Below are positions 32,147-41,873 of a DNA stretch of 64,000 nt, one piece after another. How positions within the stretch are numbered: position 1 is the stretch's first letter; each line of letters starts with the position of its first letter. Source of the stretch: Lindgomyces ingoldianus (taxonomy: Eukaryota > Ascomycota > Dothideomycetes > Pleosporales > Lindgomycetaceae); the NCBI RefSeq assembly GCF_010093535.1, contig NW_022985169.1, forward strand, positions 1,320,879 through 1,384,878, read 5' to 3'. The notes under the pieces are model-generated. The model saw nothing but the letters and a program-made list of their open reading frames with translations. It was not told where the DNA came from and ran no database searches. The position numbers and the translations under genes are program-made.

Positions 32147-34381
32147 ATGTCTTTTTCCTCCAGCAAGCTCCGGTCCTTAGCTTTGCATAGGCGGATTAAG
32201 AGCGATGCTCCAAAGTCTTCTCAGAAAGTTTTCGTGGCGACTTCGCCACACCGGGATGATTCATTGCTGCCTTCCACGCCCCAGCCTTCAACGTTTCTCC
32301 AACCAGAACTGTGCAACATTTGCCGCGACGTGGAACTCGTTAAGATAGCGGACCGCCAATTGAACTTCACGACTTACTTTCTCAATCCAAAGGAGCAGCA
32401 ATGTGCTCTTTGCGATCTTGTCCTACACTTCATTGAAACGCTTACTGGGGCCGCAACTCGGCAAGAATCATTACTCAAAAGCGAGGTTCGACTATCTGTC
32501 GAATACAATGTCCTAATCGTCTATTGCGGTGACATTACACGTCGACTTGGCAGCATTGAAGTATCTCGGTTACAGGGCGGATCACCGATTCACTATCTCT
32601 CGTCCTCGTCGATAGCAATATCTAAGAAGAAAGCCATCTCAAAGCCTTCACACATCAATGTGAAGCAGATTGAAGGATGGCTTCATGACTGCGCAATCAA
32701 CCACGAGGGTTGCAGCCTACCCATTGCTGAAACCTTGGACATCTTCCTCATCGATGTCGTTGGTCGACAAATCGTCCAAAAACGATCCGATTGTCGGTAC
32801 CTTGCTCTGAGCTATGTATGGGGTGGAGTTAGTTCTTTCCATCTCACCAAGTCCAACGTCAGAACGCTGCAGAAGCCAGGGGCATTGCTCCAACATTTCA
32901 ACCGCGTTCCCCAAGTTATTCAGGATGCAATGTGCTTCACAGACCAGCTCAACATTCGGTATCTTTGGGTAGATTCCTTATGTATTGTCCAAGACGACCC
33001 TGTTCATCGCGACCCTCAAATATCCCGGATGAATATAATATACCGTCATGCATTCGCCACAATAGTCGCCATGTCAGGTCACAACGCGGACTGCCGTCTA
33101 CCTGGTATCAGTCTTGGAAGTCGGAACGCCCTACAGCTAGTCCGGATGCGCAAGGGTGTAGAACTTCGACCACTTGCACCAGACATCGACCTAGCGATGG
33201 ATTTATCCACATACGAGACCAGGGCTTGGACCTACCAAGAACGGCTGCTGTCAACCAGGTGTATATATTTCACAGATTGGCAGGTGTATCTTCAATGCCG
33301 ATCCAATCTTCGTTCTGAAGATGGTGAGTCTGTCCACAATACCAAAAGACATATTATCAATCCCTTACTTGAATTTGACACGCGACCCGCGGCAGCCTTG
33401 GATTATTTCTGCCTTGATTTTTTTCGATGCTATGATATTGTGGTCCGGAGATATACCCAGCGGCATCTTTCTCAACAAGAAGACAGATTGCGAGCTTTCG
33501 CAGGTATTTCTGCAATGATGGAGGAATCAGGGGGGGGGACCTTTCAATACGGGTTACCCGAGGCAATTTTCGACCTTGCCCTTCTATGGATACCTACTCA
33601 GCCTCTCAAACGGCTTTGTCCCAAGTATGACCCTTCGTCATGTGCGGACTACATCCCCAGCTGGTCGTGGGCAGGCTGGTTGGGCCCGGTGGAGCATTTA
33701 TCTGGCCGGCAGAATCTAGAGAATGTTGTATATTCTGCGCCGCAGATGGACCTACCTCGACTTACTTCAGAGATTGCTTCCTTCCAAATTGAGCGCGGGG
33801 ACGAAGCCCACTCAATTCGCAGATCGATCGGAGTGCCCTATCAAATCATCACATATCCAGAAAAAACATACCAGCAACCCGTTCCTTCCCAACCCAGCTT
33901 TTCCGGACCAGAACTTTGCTTTTCCGCCGAAGCCGTCAGTGTTGTTGACTTCCGTCTCCAGAAATTCTATGTCTTTAATGTCAACCCACGGAACCCAATT
34001 GATATCAGAGATTTGGTATATAATCCGGAAGATACGACAAGCGCAACCCAAATCCAAACTATAATCTGCACTGAAAACGGAGAAAAAGTTGGACACCTGA
34101 TGGACAACATATCTAATTGCTCGTGGGGTGTCCACGGCGCCCGATTTGAATTCATTCTTCTCTCCAGGACGAAGCCCGAGCCAGGAGGCATACGTACATC
34201 TTCAGGCCTACCATGTTTTCCGGTCTCTGTGGAAGCGTTAGACGAAAAAGACGTACTGAATGTGATGCTAATTCGATGGACACACCGAGGACGGTATGCC
34301 GAGCGAGTTGCGATCGGTCTGATGGCTAAACTTGCTTGGTGGTCGGCAAACCCTACCCGGAAGATGATTCGACTGATTTGA
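32147..34381 (+). CDS. HET-domain (heterokaryon incompatibility) protein
   Basis: Single-exon protein of 744 residues. The HET domain spans about residues 216-370: CRYLALSYVWGG, then PQVIQDAMCFTDQLNIRYLW, VDSLCIVQDD, and RMNIIYRHAFATIVAMSG. These are the three conserved HET blocks, and a further block, YETRAWTYQERLLSTRCIYF, follows. A Cys-containing N-terminal segment (LCNICRDVELVK; QCALCDLVLHFIE) is typical of HET proteins. HET domains are death-inducing modules. When triggered by non-self recognition at hyphal fusion they cause compartment death, though most family members have unknown partners. The ATG is in a good context (CACCATGTC). The C-terminal half has no repeats. The head-to-head STAND-N neighbour makes a two-gene recognition/execution unit plausible but unproven. 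Confidence 0.92.
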   Translation: MSFSSSKLRSLALHRRIKSDAPKSSQKVFVATSPHRDDSLLPSTPQPSTFLQPELCNICRDVELVKIADRQLNFTTYFLNPKEQQCALCDLVLHFIETLTGAATRQESLLKSEVRLSVEYNVLIVYCGDITRRLGSIEVSRLQGGSPIHYLSSSSIAISKKKAISKPSHINVKQIEGWLHDCAINHEGCSLPIAETLDIFLIDVVGRQIVQKRSDCRYLALSYVWGGVSSFHLTKSNVRTLQKPGALLQHFNRVPQVIQDAMCFTDQLNIRYLWVDSLCIVQDDPVHRDPQISRMNIIYRHAFATIVAMSGHNADCRLPGISLGSRNALQLVRMRKGVELRPLAPDIDLAMDLSTYETRAWTYQERLLSTRCIYFTDWQVYLQCRSNLRSEDGESVHNTKRHIINPLLEFDTRPAAALDYFCLDFFRCYDIVVRRYTQRHLSQQEDRLRAFAGISAMMEESGGGTFQYGLPEAIFDLALLWIPTQPLKRLCPKYDPSSCADYIPSWSWAGWLGPVEHLSGRQNLENVVYSAPQMDLPRLTSEIASFQIERGDEAHSIRRSIGVPYQIITYPEKTYQQPVPSQPSFSGPELCFSAEAVSVVDFRLQKFYVFNVNPRNPIDIRDLVYNPEDTTSATQIQTIICTENGEKVGHLMDNISNCSWGVHGARFEFILLSRTKPEPGGIRTSSGLPCFPVSVEALDEKDVLNVMLIRWTHRGRYAERVAIGLMAKLAWWSANPTRKMIRLI

Positions 34382-34818
34382 GATACCAACCTGCTACCTT
34401 TCGATGAAACTTTATGTTAAACGGTACGAAAAGCTCACAACGAAACGAGGGGGCTACCTATAGATGCAAAGCTAACAAACAACCCGGGAATTAGAGGCAC
34501 GGAATCTCTTAATATTCATTCCGTTATGCCATTCCAGCTCACATAATCCGCATTCTTTGCCATCTCTTTAGAAGCTTCAGTTACTCTGGTGTTCAAAGCA
34601 CTTTGCACACCTATTTAGCCAGAGCGCTCTATCGTTCACGCAAAGTGTAAAAACTGTCAGTGGCATTCAGTAAAGGTCTACGAGCCTTCTAATATGCTAG
34701 CGCCAAAGACGTGCTATCATCAAACTCCAAATACGCCGATATGCGCGTTGACAATGGGTTTTGTTTACCATTCTAGGCCGTCTAAACTTGCTACATGTAC
34801 AGGATATCGCAAGCTTCC
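34382..34818. other. Convergent 3' flanks of HET and FAD1 genes
   Basis: Intergenic DNA between two stop codons on opposite strands. No open frame or RNA gene is supported. Confidence 0.5.
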
Positions 34819-35837
34819 TCATTTGTCTCGGCCTAGTCGTTCCTCGTAATCGTCCATCAGCTCATAGGCTGGTCGGAACTTCGGCGTACTAGACCCGTTG
34901 ATTGTTCCATTCGTTGCACCATTCGAATTATTTGTCTTCGGAAGGTGTGGTGTGGTTGGTTGGCAGAGGAGGGCGGGATTAGGATGAGTGTCCGTTGTAC
35001 CTCCTAGGGAGGTGTATCCACGGTCGTAAAGAACACAGTAGGGTATTTTAAGCTGACGGATGAACTGCAAACGATCAGTCTCTACAGTCGATGCTTCAGA
35101 TAGATGCGCCAATATACTCACCGTCCAAATATCTACATAATGCCAGTCTATAACAGGGTGTATGCGCATAAACTTGGGCCACCCATGGTCGGTCGGATCA
35201 AAATGCTTCAAATGCTCGCCATGCGGATCAGTTCGCCTGGTGCCTACAAATATGGCTTTTACTGAAGGAGTGTCGTGCAGATAGTCAGCGAATGCGGCTT
35301 TCATGGGTTTGGCATATTCGACCAGGGAAAGAGAGTATGTTTTCACGCTCGATGCTACAAATTCTTCCACCTCTGTGAAAGGATGCGCAGATTGGATGTA
35401 GACACACTGGATGGGCTCGTGGTGGTTAGACTCAAAGTTGTTTGGGGTAGAGCGGGTCAGGCCGGCAGTGTGCAGGGCGCAGAGGTAGAGGATAAGGAGG
35501 ACGAGGCAGTCTTTGCCGCCGTTATAGGAGAGCGAGATCTCCGGCAGACTATTGCATCCCTCTTAGCTTACTGACTGATGTGTTCAGATATTCCAATCAT
35601 CGCGTACCTGAACCGCTCCAATGCCTCTGCAATCACGCCCAGCGAAATGCGCGTCTGCTCCTGCACGCTCTGGACCCTTGACGAGACATTCTTCTCTTTC
35701 AAAAAGGCAGTTACGCGCTCATGTATCCTTGCGCACAAAATGGGAAAAGGCAAGGCGATTTCATCGGAGACCAGGGGCTCGCCGGGGGCATTGTGGTCAA
35801 AGTCGCTGTTAGATTCTCCAAGAATAGGTTGGGTCAT
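34819..35837 (-). CDS. FAD1: FAD synthetase (FMN adenylyltransferase)
   Basis: Adenylates FMN with ATP to give FAD. 300 residues in three exons: 35837-35608, 35548-35122, 35064-34819. Splicing restores SLPEISLSYNGGKDCLVLLI, the PAPS-reductase-like P-loop of fungal FAD1, which is broken by introns in the raw frames. Further family blocks are IQCVYIQSAHPFTEVEEFV, AIFVGTRRTDPHGEHL, FMRIHPVIDWHYVDIW joined to TFIRQLKIPYCVLYDRGYTS, and LGGTTDTHPNPAL. The C-terminus ends with AYELMDDYEERLGRDK, as usual. An Asn/Gly-rich insert (NNSNGATNGTINGSS) is a lineage-specific loop. Length is normal for yeast FAD1 (about 306). The gene is divergent from the sulfite reductase beta gene, whose holoenzyme depends on flavins. 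Confidence 0.95.
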
Positions 35838-36462
35838 TGCGGTGTGGCAGCTGCAGACTCGACATGAGATGCAGGGCCACGGAGAGAAATATGCGGGGGG
35901 TGGGGATGTGGAGTTTTTGGAATTACCTAGAATTCTCGCGACGAGGCCTCATAATGCAGGTGGGATTTGAAGCCGAGCGAGGGGACAAGTGGAGGCGACG
36001 CTCCGGTTATCGATAGTCGGCTCTCGGTGAAAGTGCCTGCTTGCCCTACAGGGGTGGCGTCCCAATCCAACCGCTCAGCAAGAGGCGGAGCATGCACAAT
36101 CAGATCCTGCGTCCAGGATCTAATACAAATAAAAGACGCATGCTGTACGATATTGAGTGAACGCCTGCAGGCGGACATGCAGCTGGAGGCATTATGGAGT
36201 TGGAGAACAGAGGGTTGGATGAATAATGGCCCTCGCTCACTGGCCAGGCTTCTGGCCGGTCTTCTGCCCGACCCTGAAGGCTGAGAATGACGCGATCGGC
36301 CTAATCCCTTTCGGCGCCAGACCGGAGTGGAATTTGATCACAACTCGAAAGAAAAAATGTTACCGCTGCCGATATCTAAATGACAGACATGCCGGCCACT
36401 AACCCTTCTTCTATCCACTCTCTCCCCCACTGACACTTCTCATTCTGCACGAGTCCGCAACT
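35838..36462. promoter_or_regulatory. Divergent promoter region, FAD1 / sulfite reductase beta
   Basis: This 625-bp gap separates the two start codons. I looked for CACGTG and for ATGRYRYCAT (the CYS3/MetR-type sulfur element) and saw no clean match, so sulfur control cannot be claimed from the sequence. Confidence 0.5.
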
Positions 36463-39400
36463 ATGGGCTCTATCTCGACAGCTGGAGAGGCTGGTACGCC
36501 TCCCCCCTCCCCCACCCCCCCATGTTCCTCTGCGTTCCCCCTCCCCCAACTTGCCCCTCACCCAGCCCTCCACTGGCGAACTGTTCTCACAAAAGAAATG
36601 TGCGCACCATTTACCAATGGCAATTCGCTGACTCGGTGTTCCTGCAGTGGCGCGAATCGCATACCTATCTAGCGATGTGATCGTGTCTGTCCAGCCCTCT
36701 CTCGCATCCGACAGCGAGTTTTCGGAATTTCTCCGTTCTTTCCAGAAGAACAATGCCCCGAGTCTCGTCGCAAAGGAGCAGCCCCAGGTACTTCCCCACA
36801 CATATACCCTCTCAGAAATGCGCATTGGTTTTAACCGAAGTGTAGATCCTCGCTATTCGACATAATGCGGATCCGCTGCTCTCGGTCTTCAAACCTATCC
36901 GCGCGGGGAAGCTCACTTCGGTCACGACCACTTCATCCATCCTCGTAAAGTCAATACCACATTTATACAAACTAGCTCAGTATCCCGTCGTCATTCATGT
37001 CTCGGTCCAGCCCCTCGGCTTCCCGGACTTCTCCGATATCACGTCGATTCGGCAATGTGGCTTTACATTCCTCCAGTCCGAGACGCTGCAGCAGACGCAG
37101 GATATTGCACTGACCGCTCATGCCTTGGCTATCAAGTCGGGGAAGGGAGTCATACATTTCTTTGATTCGGGCGCGATTGCTATGAGCAAGCAGATTCCGT
37201 ATGAGAACCGCGAGCTGGCACGGGCTATACTGGATCTGGATGCTGTGGTGGCATTTCAGGGTACGAGGGCCGAGGAGACTTCGCTGTACGCAGATGATGG
37301 GAGGGTAGCAACCCTAGCCGTTGCGCGAAGCCAAGCAACAACGGCCAGTGGAGCACCCACCGGGCCCGTGCGTCCACCAGGCGATGGAAAGACTCTATCA
37401 TTACCAGACAGGACGAGCGCGAGAGCATCCTCATCAGGTTCCTCGAGGCGCGAGAGCAGCACTACCAGTGGCAGGTCGCTGTCTTCGGCTACGACTGTGG
37501 AGTCCCTGGCCTCCAAGACTGTGTCCTCGGAGGATATCTACCGCTTCGCTTGCCAGATCTGGGCGAACTTCAAGGAAGCCACAGGGCGATCTTATGATGC
37601 ATTCGAATATACTGGGCCTCAGGATGCTGAGGCAGCTTTGTTCTTGTTTGGCGCCGACACCGCAATTTTCGCGGATGAAGTCGATGCAGCCGCTGACCGT
37701 TCTGAGCAATATGGCAATGTTGGAATCCTCACAGCTAGATTATATCGACCATGGCTAGGTGCTTCCCTTGCGCCTTTGCTTCCCAAATCAATCAAGAGGA
37801 TCGCCGTTCTGGAACAAGTCCGTCGGAAGACTACTAAGTGGGGCCCTCTTCTGCTAGATCTCTTGATGTCATTGAAATCAAGCGGTCCGCACTCTCCCAT
37901 GATTGTCGGCTATCAATTGGGTTACATCAACGAGAAAACCGTACAGCAGGCACTACGCGGGGTTTTCCAAAACCTTCTAAGCGAGGCACCGGTGCAGAAC
38001 TTGCAGATTGGAAATCTCGATGGACCCAAGACGAGAGACCAGAAAGTGAAGCTTGAGCAGCCTGCGCTGGAAAATGCATATATGAAGATTCTAAACCAGG
38101 TGTTTGGTGAGAAGCTTCATGTCGCGAATCAGTTGGGCGCAAAGAATGCCGGCATATCGAATGAAATCTCATCAACCCCCGAGTATGGCTTTGGATCCCT
38201 ACTCGCTCGGAAAGAACATCGGTCGCGTTTTATCGAGGAGGTTCGAGCGGCATCCAAGAGCAACGACTTCGTCACCAAGGCTCCTCTCCAATGGCTCGCG
38301 AAGTGGGCACTGGATGCGGAGAATGGGGACAAAGCAAACGAATTAGCTCCCGAAGTCATCGCTCGGTTAGGCACCGATGGCTCCCCCGCAGCTAGCAAAT
38401 TGCTTTCTTCCAGGGGGCTCTTTTTCCGAGAGTCCCCATGGCTGGTTGGATCAGATGCATGGGCATACGACCTCGGGAACTCTGGTGTTCACCATGTGCT
38501 TGCTTCTGGGGAGAATGTCAACATGCTCATTATTGATTCACAACCGTATTCAGAGCACGTGGCCGCTGATGCCGCTAGACGGAAGAAGGATATTGGTCTG
38601 TATGCCATGAACTTTGGCAACGCATATGTTGCCTCAGTCGCCGTCTACAGCTCGTATACCCAGGTTTTGGAGGCCATGATCGAAGCAGACAAATTCAATG
38701 GTCCGTCAGTGGTTCTTGCCTATCTGCCATACGAGAAGGAGAATGATTCTCCTTTGACGATTCTCCAGGAGACGAAGAAGGCAGTTGATCTTGGGTACTG
38801 GCCACTTTACAGGTGGGATCCGCGTGGCGATGAGAAGGGCGAGCCAAACTTCCGACTAGATTCCGAGAGGATCAAGAAAGAGTTGGAAGAGTTCCTCCAA
38901 CGGGACAACTACATGTCGCAACTCATGAAGAGGCATCCAGAGTTCTCCGCAAATCTTTCTGCTTCATACGGCACCGAGGTTAGGCAGCTGCAGAAGAGGA
39001 AGGCAAAGGATGCTTATGGCAAGCTTCTCGAGGGTCTTGCTGGAGACCCAATGACGGTCTTGTTTGCATCTGATAATGGCAATGCGGAGAGCCTTGCCAG
39101 GAGAATGGCAAATCGTGGTAAAGCTCGAGGCTTGAAGACGATGTGCATGGCCATGGATGACTATCCACTCGAGGACTTTTCAAATGAGCAGAACATTGTC
39201 CTGGTCACGAGTACCGCCGGTCAAGGAGAGTTTCCCCAGAATGGTAGAACATTCTGGGAGGCGGTCAGGGACTCGACAGATCTCGACCTCGCCACTGTGA
39301 ACTTCGCAGTGTTCGCTCTCGGAGACAGCCATTACTGGCCGCGTAAAGAGGACAAGATATATTACAACAAGCCCGGCAAAGACCTGCACAACCGACTCCT

Positions 39401-41346
39401 TACTCTCGGTGGTAAGCCCCTGACTGATTGCGGACTTGGAGACGACCAGGATCCGGACGCGTATCAGACTGGTTATGTTGAGTGGGAGCCGAAATTGTGG
39501 CAAGCTCTCGGCGTAGACAAGGTCGAAGGCCTTCCAGATGAGCCACCACCAATCACAAACGAAGATATCAAGATTGCCTCTAACTATTTGCGAGGAACCA
39601 TTGAGGAAGGATTGGCGGACACAAGTACAGGTGCGATTTCTGCCAGCGATCAACAGCTCACCAAGTTCCATGGCACGTACATGCAGGATGATCGGGATCT
39701 CCGCGATGAGAGGAAAGCTCAAGGTCTTGAGCCAGCGTATTCTTTCATGATTCGATGCAGGCTACCTGGAGGTGTTGCTACCCCTCATCAATGGCTGCAG
39801 ATGGACGAAATTAGCACAAAGCTGGGCAACGAGACCATGAAGCTCACTACCCGGCAGACCTTCCAGTTCCATGGCGTCGTCAAGGGCAAGCTTAAGCCTG
39901 CAATGCAAGCCATCAATAAAGCACTCATGACGACTATTGCAGCTTGTGGCGACGTCAACCGTAATGTTATGTGTAGCTCTTTACCACAACATTCGCAATA
40001 TCATTCTGAAGTCTATGCCATCTCTAAGAAGGTCAGCGATCACCTCCTCCCATCCACCACCGCCTATCACGAGATCTGGCTTGAAGATGATGAGACCAAG
40101 AAAAAGAGGCAAGTCGCTGGAAACGCTGTGGTCGATCACGAACCTCTCTACGGCCCCACCTACCTCCCCCGAAAGTTTAAGATCACCATCGCCATTCCAC
40201 CACACAACGATACAGATGTCTACGCCCATGACATCGGCCTCATCGCCATCAAAGGCAGCGATGGCCATCTCGAAGGGTTTAACGTTCTCGCCGGAGGTGG
40301 CATGGGCGTAACACATAACAACAAGAAGACATACCCCCGAACCGGCAGCATGCTTGGCTACGTGCCCGCCTCCGTCGTACATATCGCATGTGAGAAGATC
40401 ATGCTCGTCCAACGTGACCACGGCGACCGCAACAATCGGAAACACGCTCGTCTAAAATACACCATGGACGACATGGGCGTCGACGTCTTCCGCGGCAAAG
40501 TTGAAGAACTCTGGGGATCGCAATTCGCCTCGCCAAAGCCGTTCAAATTCGCCAGCAACATCGACACGTTCGGGTGGCAAAAGGACGAAAACGATTTCAA
40601 TCACTTCACTTTCTTCATCGAAAATGGACGCGTTGAGGACACTGCTGACTTCCCAATGAAATCCGGCCTCATCGAAGTCGCCAAACTTGGCAAGGGCGAA
40701 TTCCGCCTCACTGGCAACCAACATCTCATCCTCTCTAACATTGCGGACGCCGATCTACCACAAATCAAAGACCTCCTCCGCAAATACAAACTCGACAATA
40801 CGAATTTTTCGGGGATGAGACTAAGTAGTAGCGCCTGCGTCGCGTTCCCTACTTGCGGTCTCGCAATGGCGGAATCAGAACGCTACCTCCCCGAACTAAT
40901 CACCAAGCTTGAATCTACACTCGAAGAATGCGGACTCCGTCAAGACTCCATCGTCATGCGCATGACAGGGTGCCCCAATGGTTGCGCAAGGCCGTGGCTT
41001 GCCGAAGTAGCGTTCGTTGGCAAGGCATTCGGCGCGTATAATATGTACCTTGGAGGTGGGTACCATGGACAGAGATTGAATAAGTTGTATAGGAGTTCGA
41101 TTAAGGAGGACGAGATTCTGGACATTATGAGACCCTTGATTAAGAGGTATGCTAAAGAACGCGATGAAGGGGAAAGGTTCGGCGATTTTGTCATTAGGAC
41201 GGGGTATATTAAGGAGACGACGGAGGGGAAGTATTTCCATGATGATGTAAGTCCTAGTTGAACCCACCCTTACCTGTCCCGTTTTCAGCGACCTGAGCTG
41301 ACGATTGGGCTTGCAGACTGCGGAAGTCGAGTCGGATGAAGAGTAA
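36463..41346 (+). CDS. MET5: Sulfite reductase [NADPH] beta subunit (hemoprotein)
   Basis: Reduces sulfite to sulfide for cysteine and methionine synthesis together with the MET10 flavoprotein. 1533 residues in four exons: 36463-36493, 36648-36787, 36846-41246, 41317-41346. The first join gives GEAVARIAYLSSDVIVSVQP, and the second gives a short N-terminal domain ending SLVAKEQPQ-ILAIRHNADP. Domain order is as in yeast ECM17: an N-terminal pyruvate-ferredoxin-oxidoreductase-like region (to about 770), a flavodoxin domain (about 790-940, VLFASDNGNAESLARRMANR), then the siroheme/4Fe-4S part. That part contains LTTRQTFQFHGVVKG, CGDVNRNVMCSS, and the cluster cysteines CVAFPTCG and TGCPNGCARP (near 1386 and 1431). 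The last exon is only nine codons (TAEVESDEE). Intron 1 (154 nt) contains a C-rich run. Divergent from FAD1. Confidence 0.96.
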
Positions 41347-41873
41347 GGAGCACCCAGCCGGGCTTCTGCACAAGTGTCTAGTGTGTGTGAAACAGGATCG
41401 GTATAGCATTACCGCGGTCACGATAGCGGAGGGGACTGGGAGGGGTAGCGGAGCGAGGGCGTGAATGGCGGTTACGGTCTCCGGTAAATCATTCATTCAT
41501 TCTCTAACTCTGCATTTACGATGGAGTTCTCTAAAAAAAAATGCAGATTTTATGTAATTTTTCTTTTAGTTCGTATTCTTTCTTGTATTCACCATACTTG
41601 AAACTTGAAACTTGAAGGGTAGTGTAGTCTACTTAACTAGATGTCTGTTCGGACTTGCAAGATGGCTAGTAACCGCAAACATTGAATGAGGAACTGCACT
41701 GGAATTCTACTATCTAAATACATCAATCCGCTCGACCTTGGCATCTATTTCACCACAGCTTTATCTGCCTATCGACCTATTTTTGCTGGGAATCTAGAAG
41801 ATTATCATATATTTATTCACAGATGCACATCGCTCCAGAACTCACCCTCCTCCACTCCTATCTACACATTCCC
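41347..41873. other. Convergent 3' flanks of sulfite reductase and TYW1
   Basis: AT-rich 3' flank. It includes three exact tandem copies of ACTTGAA at 41596-41616. No gene is seen. Confidence 0.5.
41596..41616 (+). repeat. (ACTTGAA)3 tandem repeat
   Basis: Three exact copies of a 7-bp unit lie in the non-coding DNA downstream of the sulfite reductase stop codon. Confidence 0.85.

Noticed and set aside
34819..35837. Two separate small genes on the minus strand (35837-35568 and 35370-34819)
   Set aside because: Splicing joins them into one FAD synthetase with the SYNGGKDC motif, which neither frame contains alone.
36463..36672. Pro-rich 69-codon frame as a small gene upstream of sulfite reductase
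   Set aside because: Its first codons are exon 1 of sulfite reductase; the rest is read-through into intron 1, which has a GTACGC donor and a CTGCAG acceptor.
39180..39722. 180-codon minus-strand frame inside sulfite reductase
   Set aside because: Antisense shadow of the flavodoxin and siroheme domains, which are unmistakable on the plus strand.
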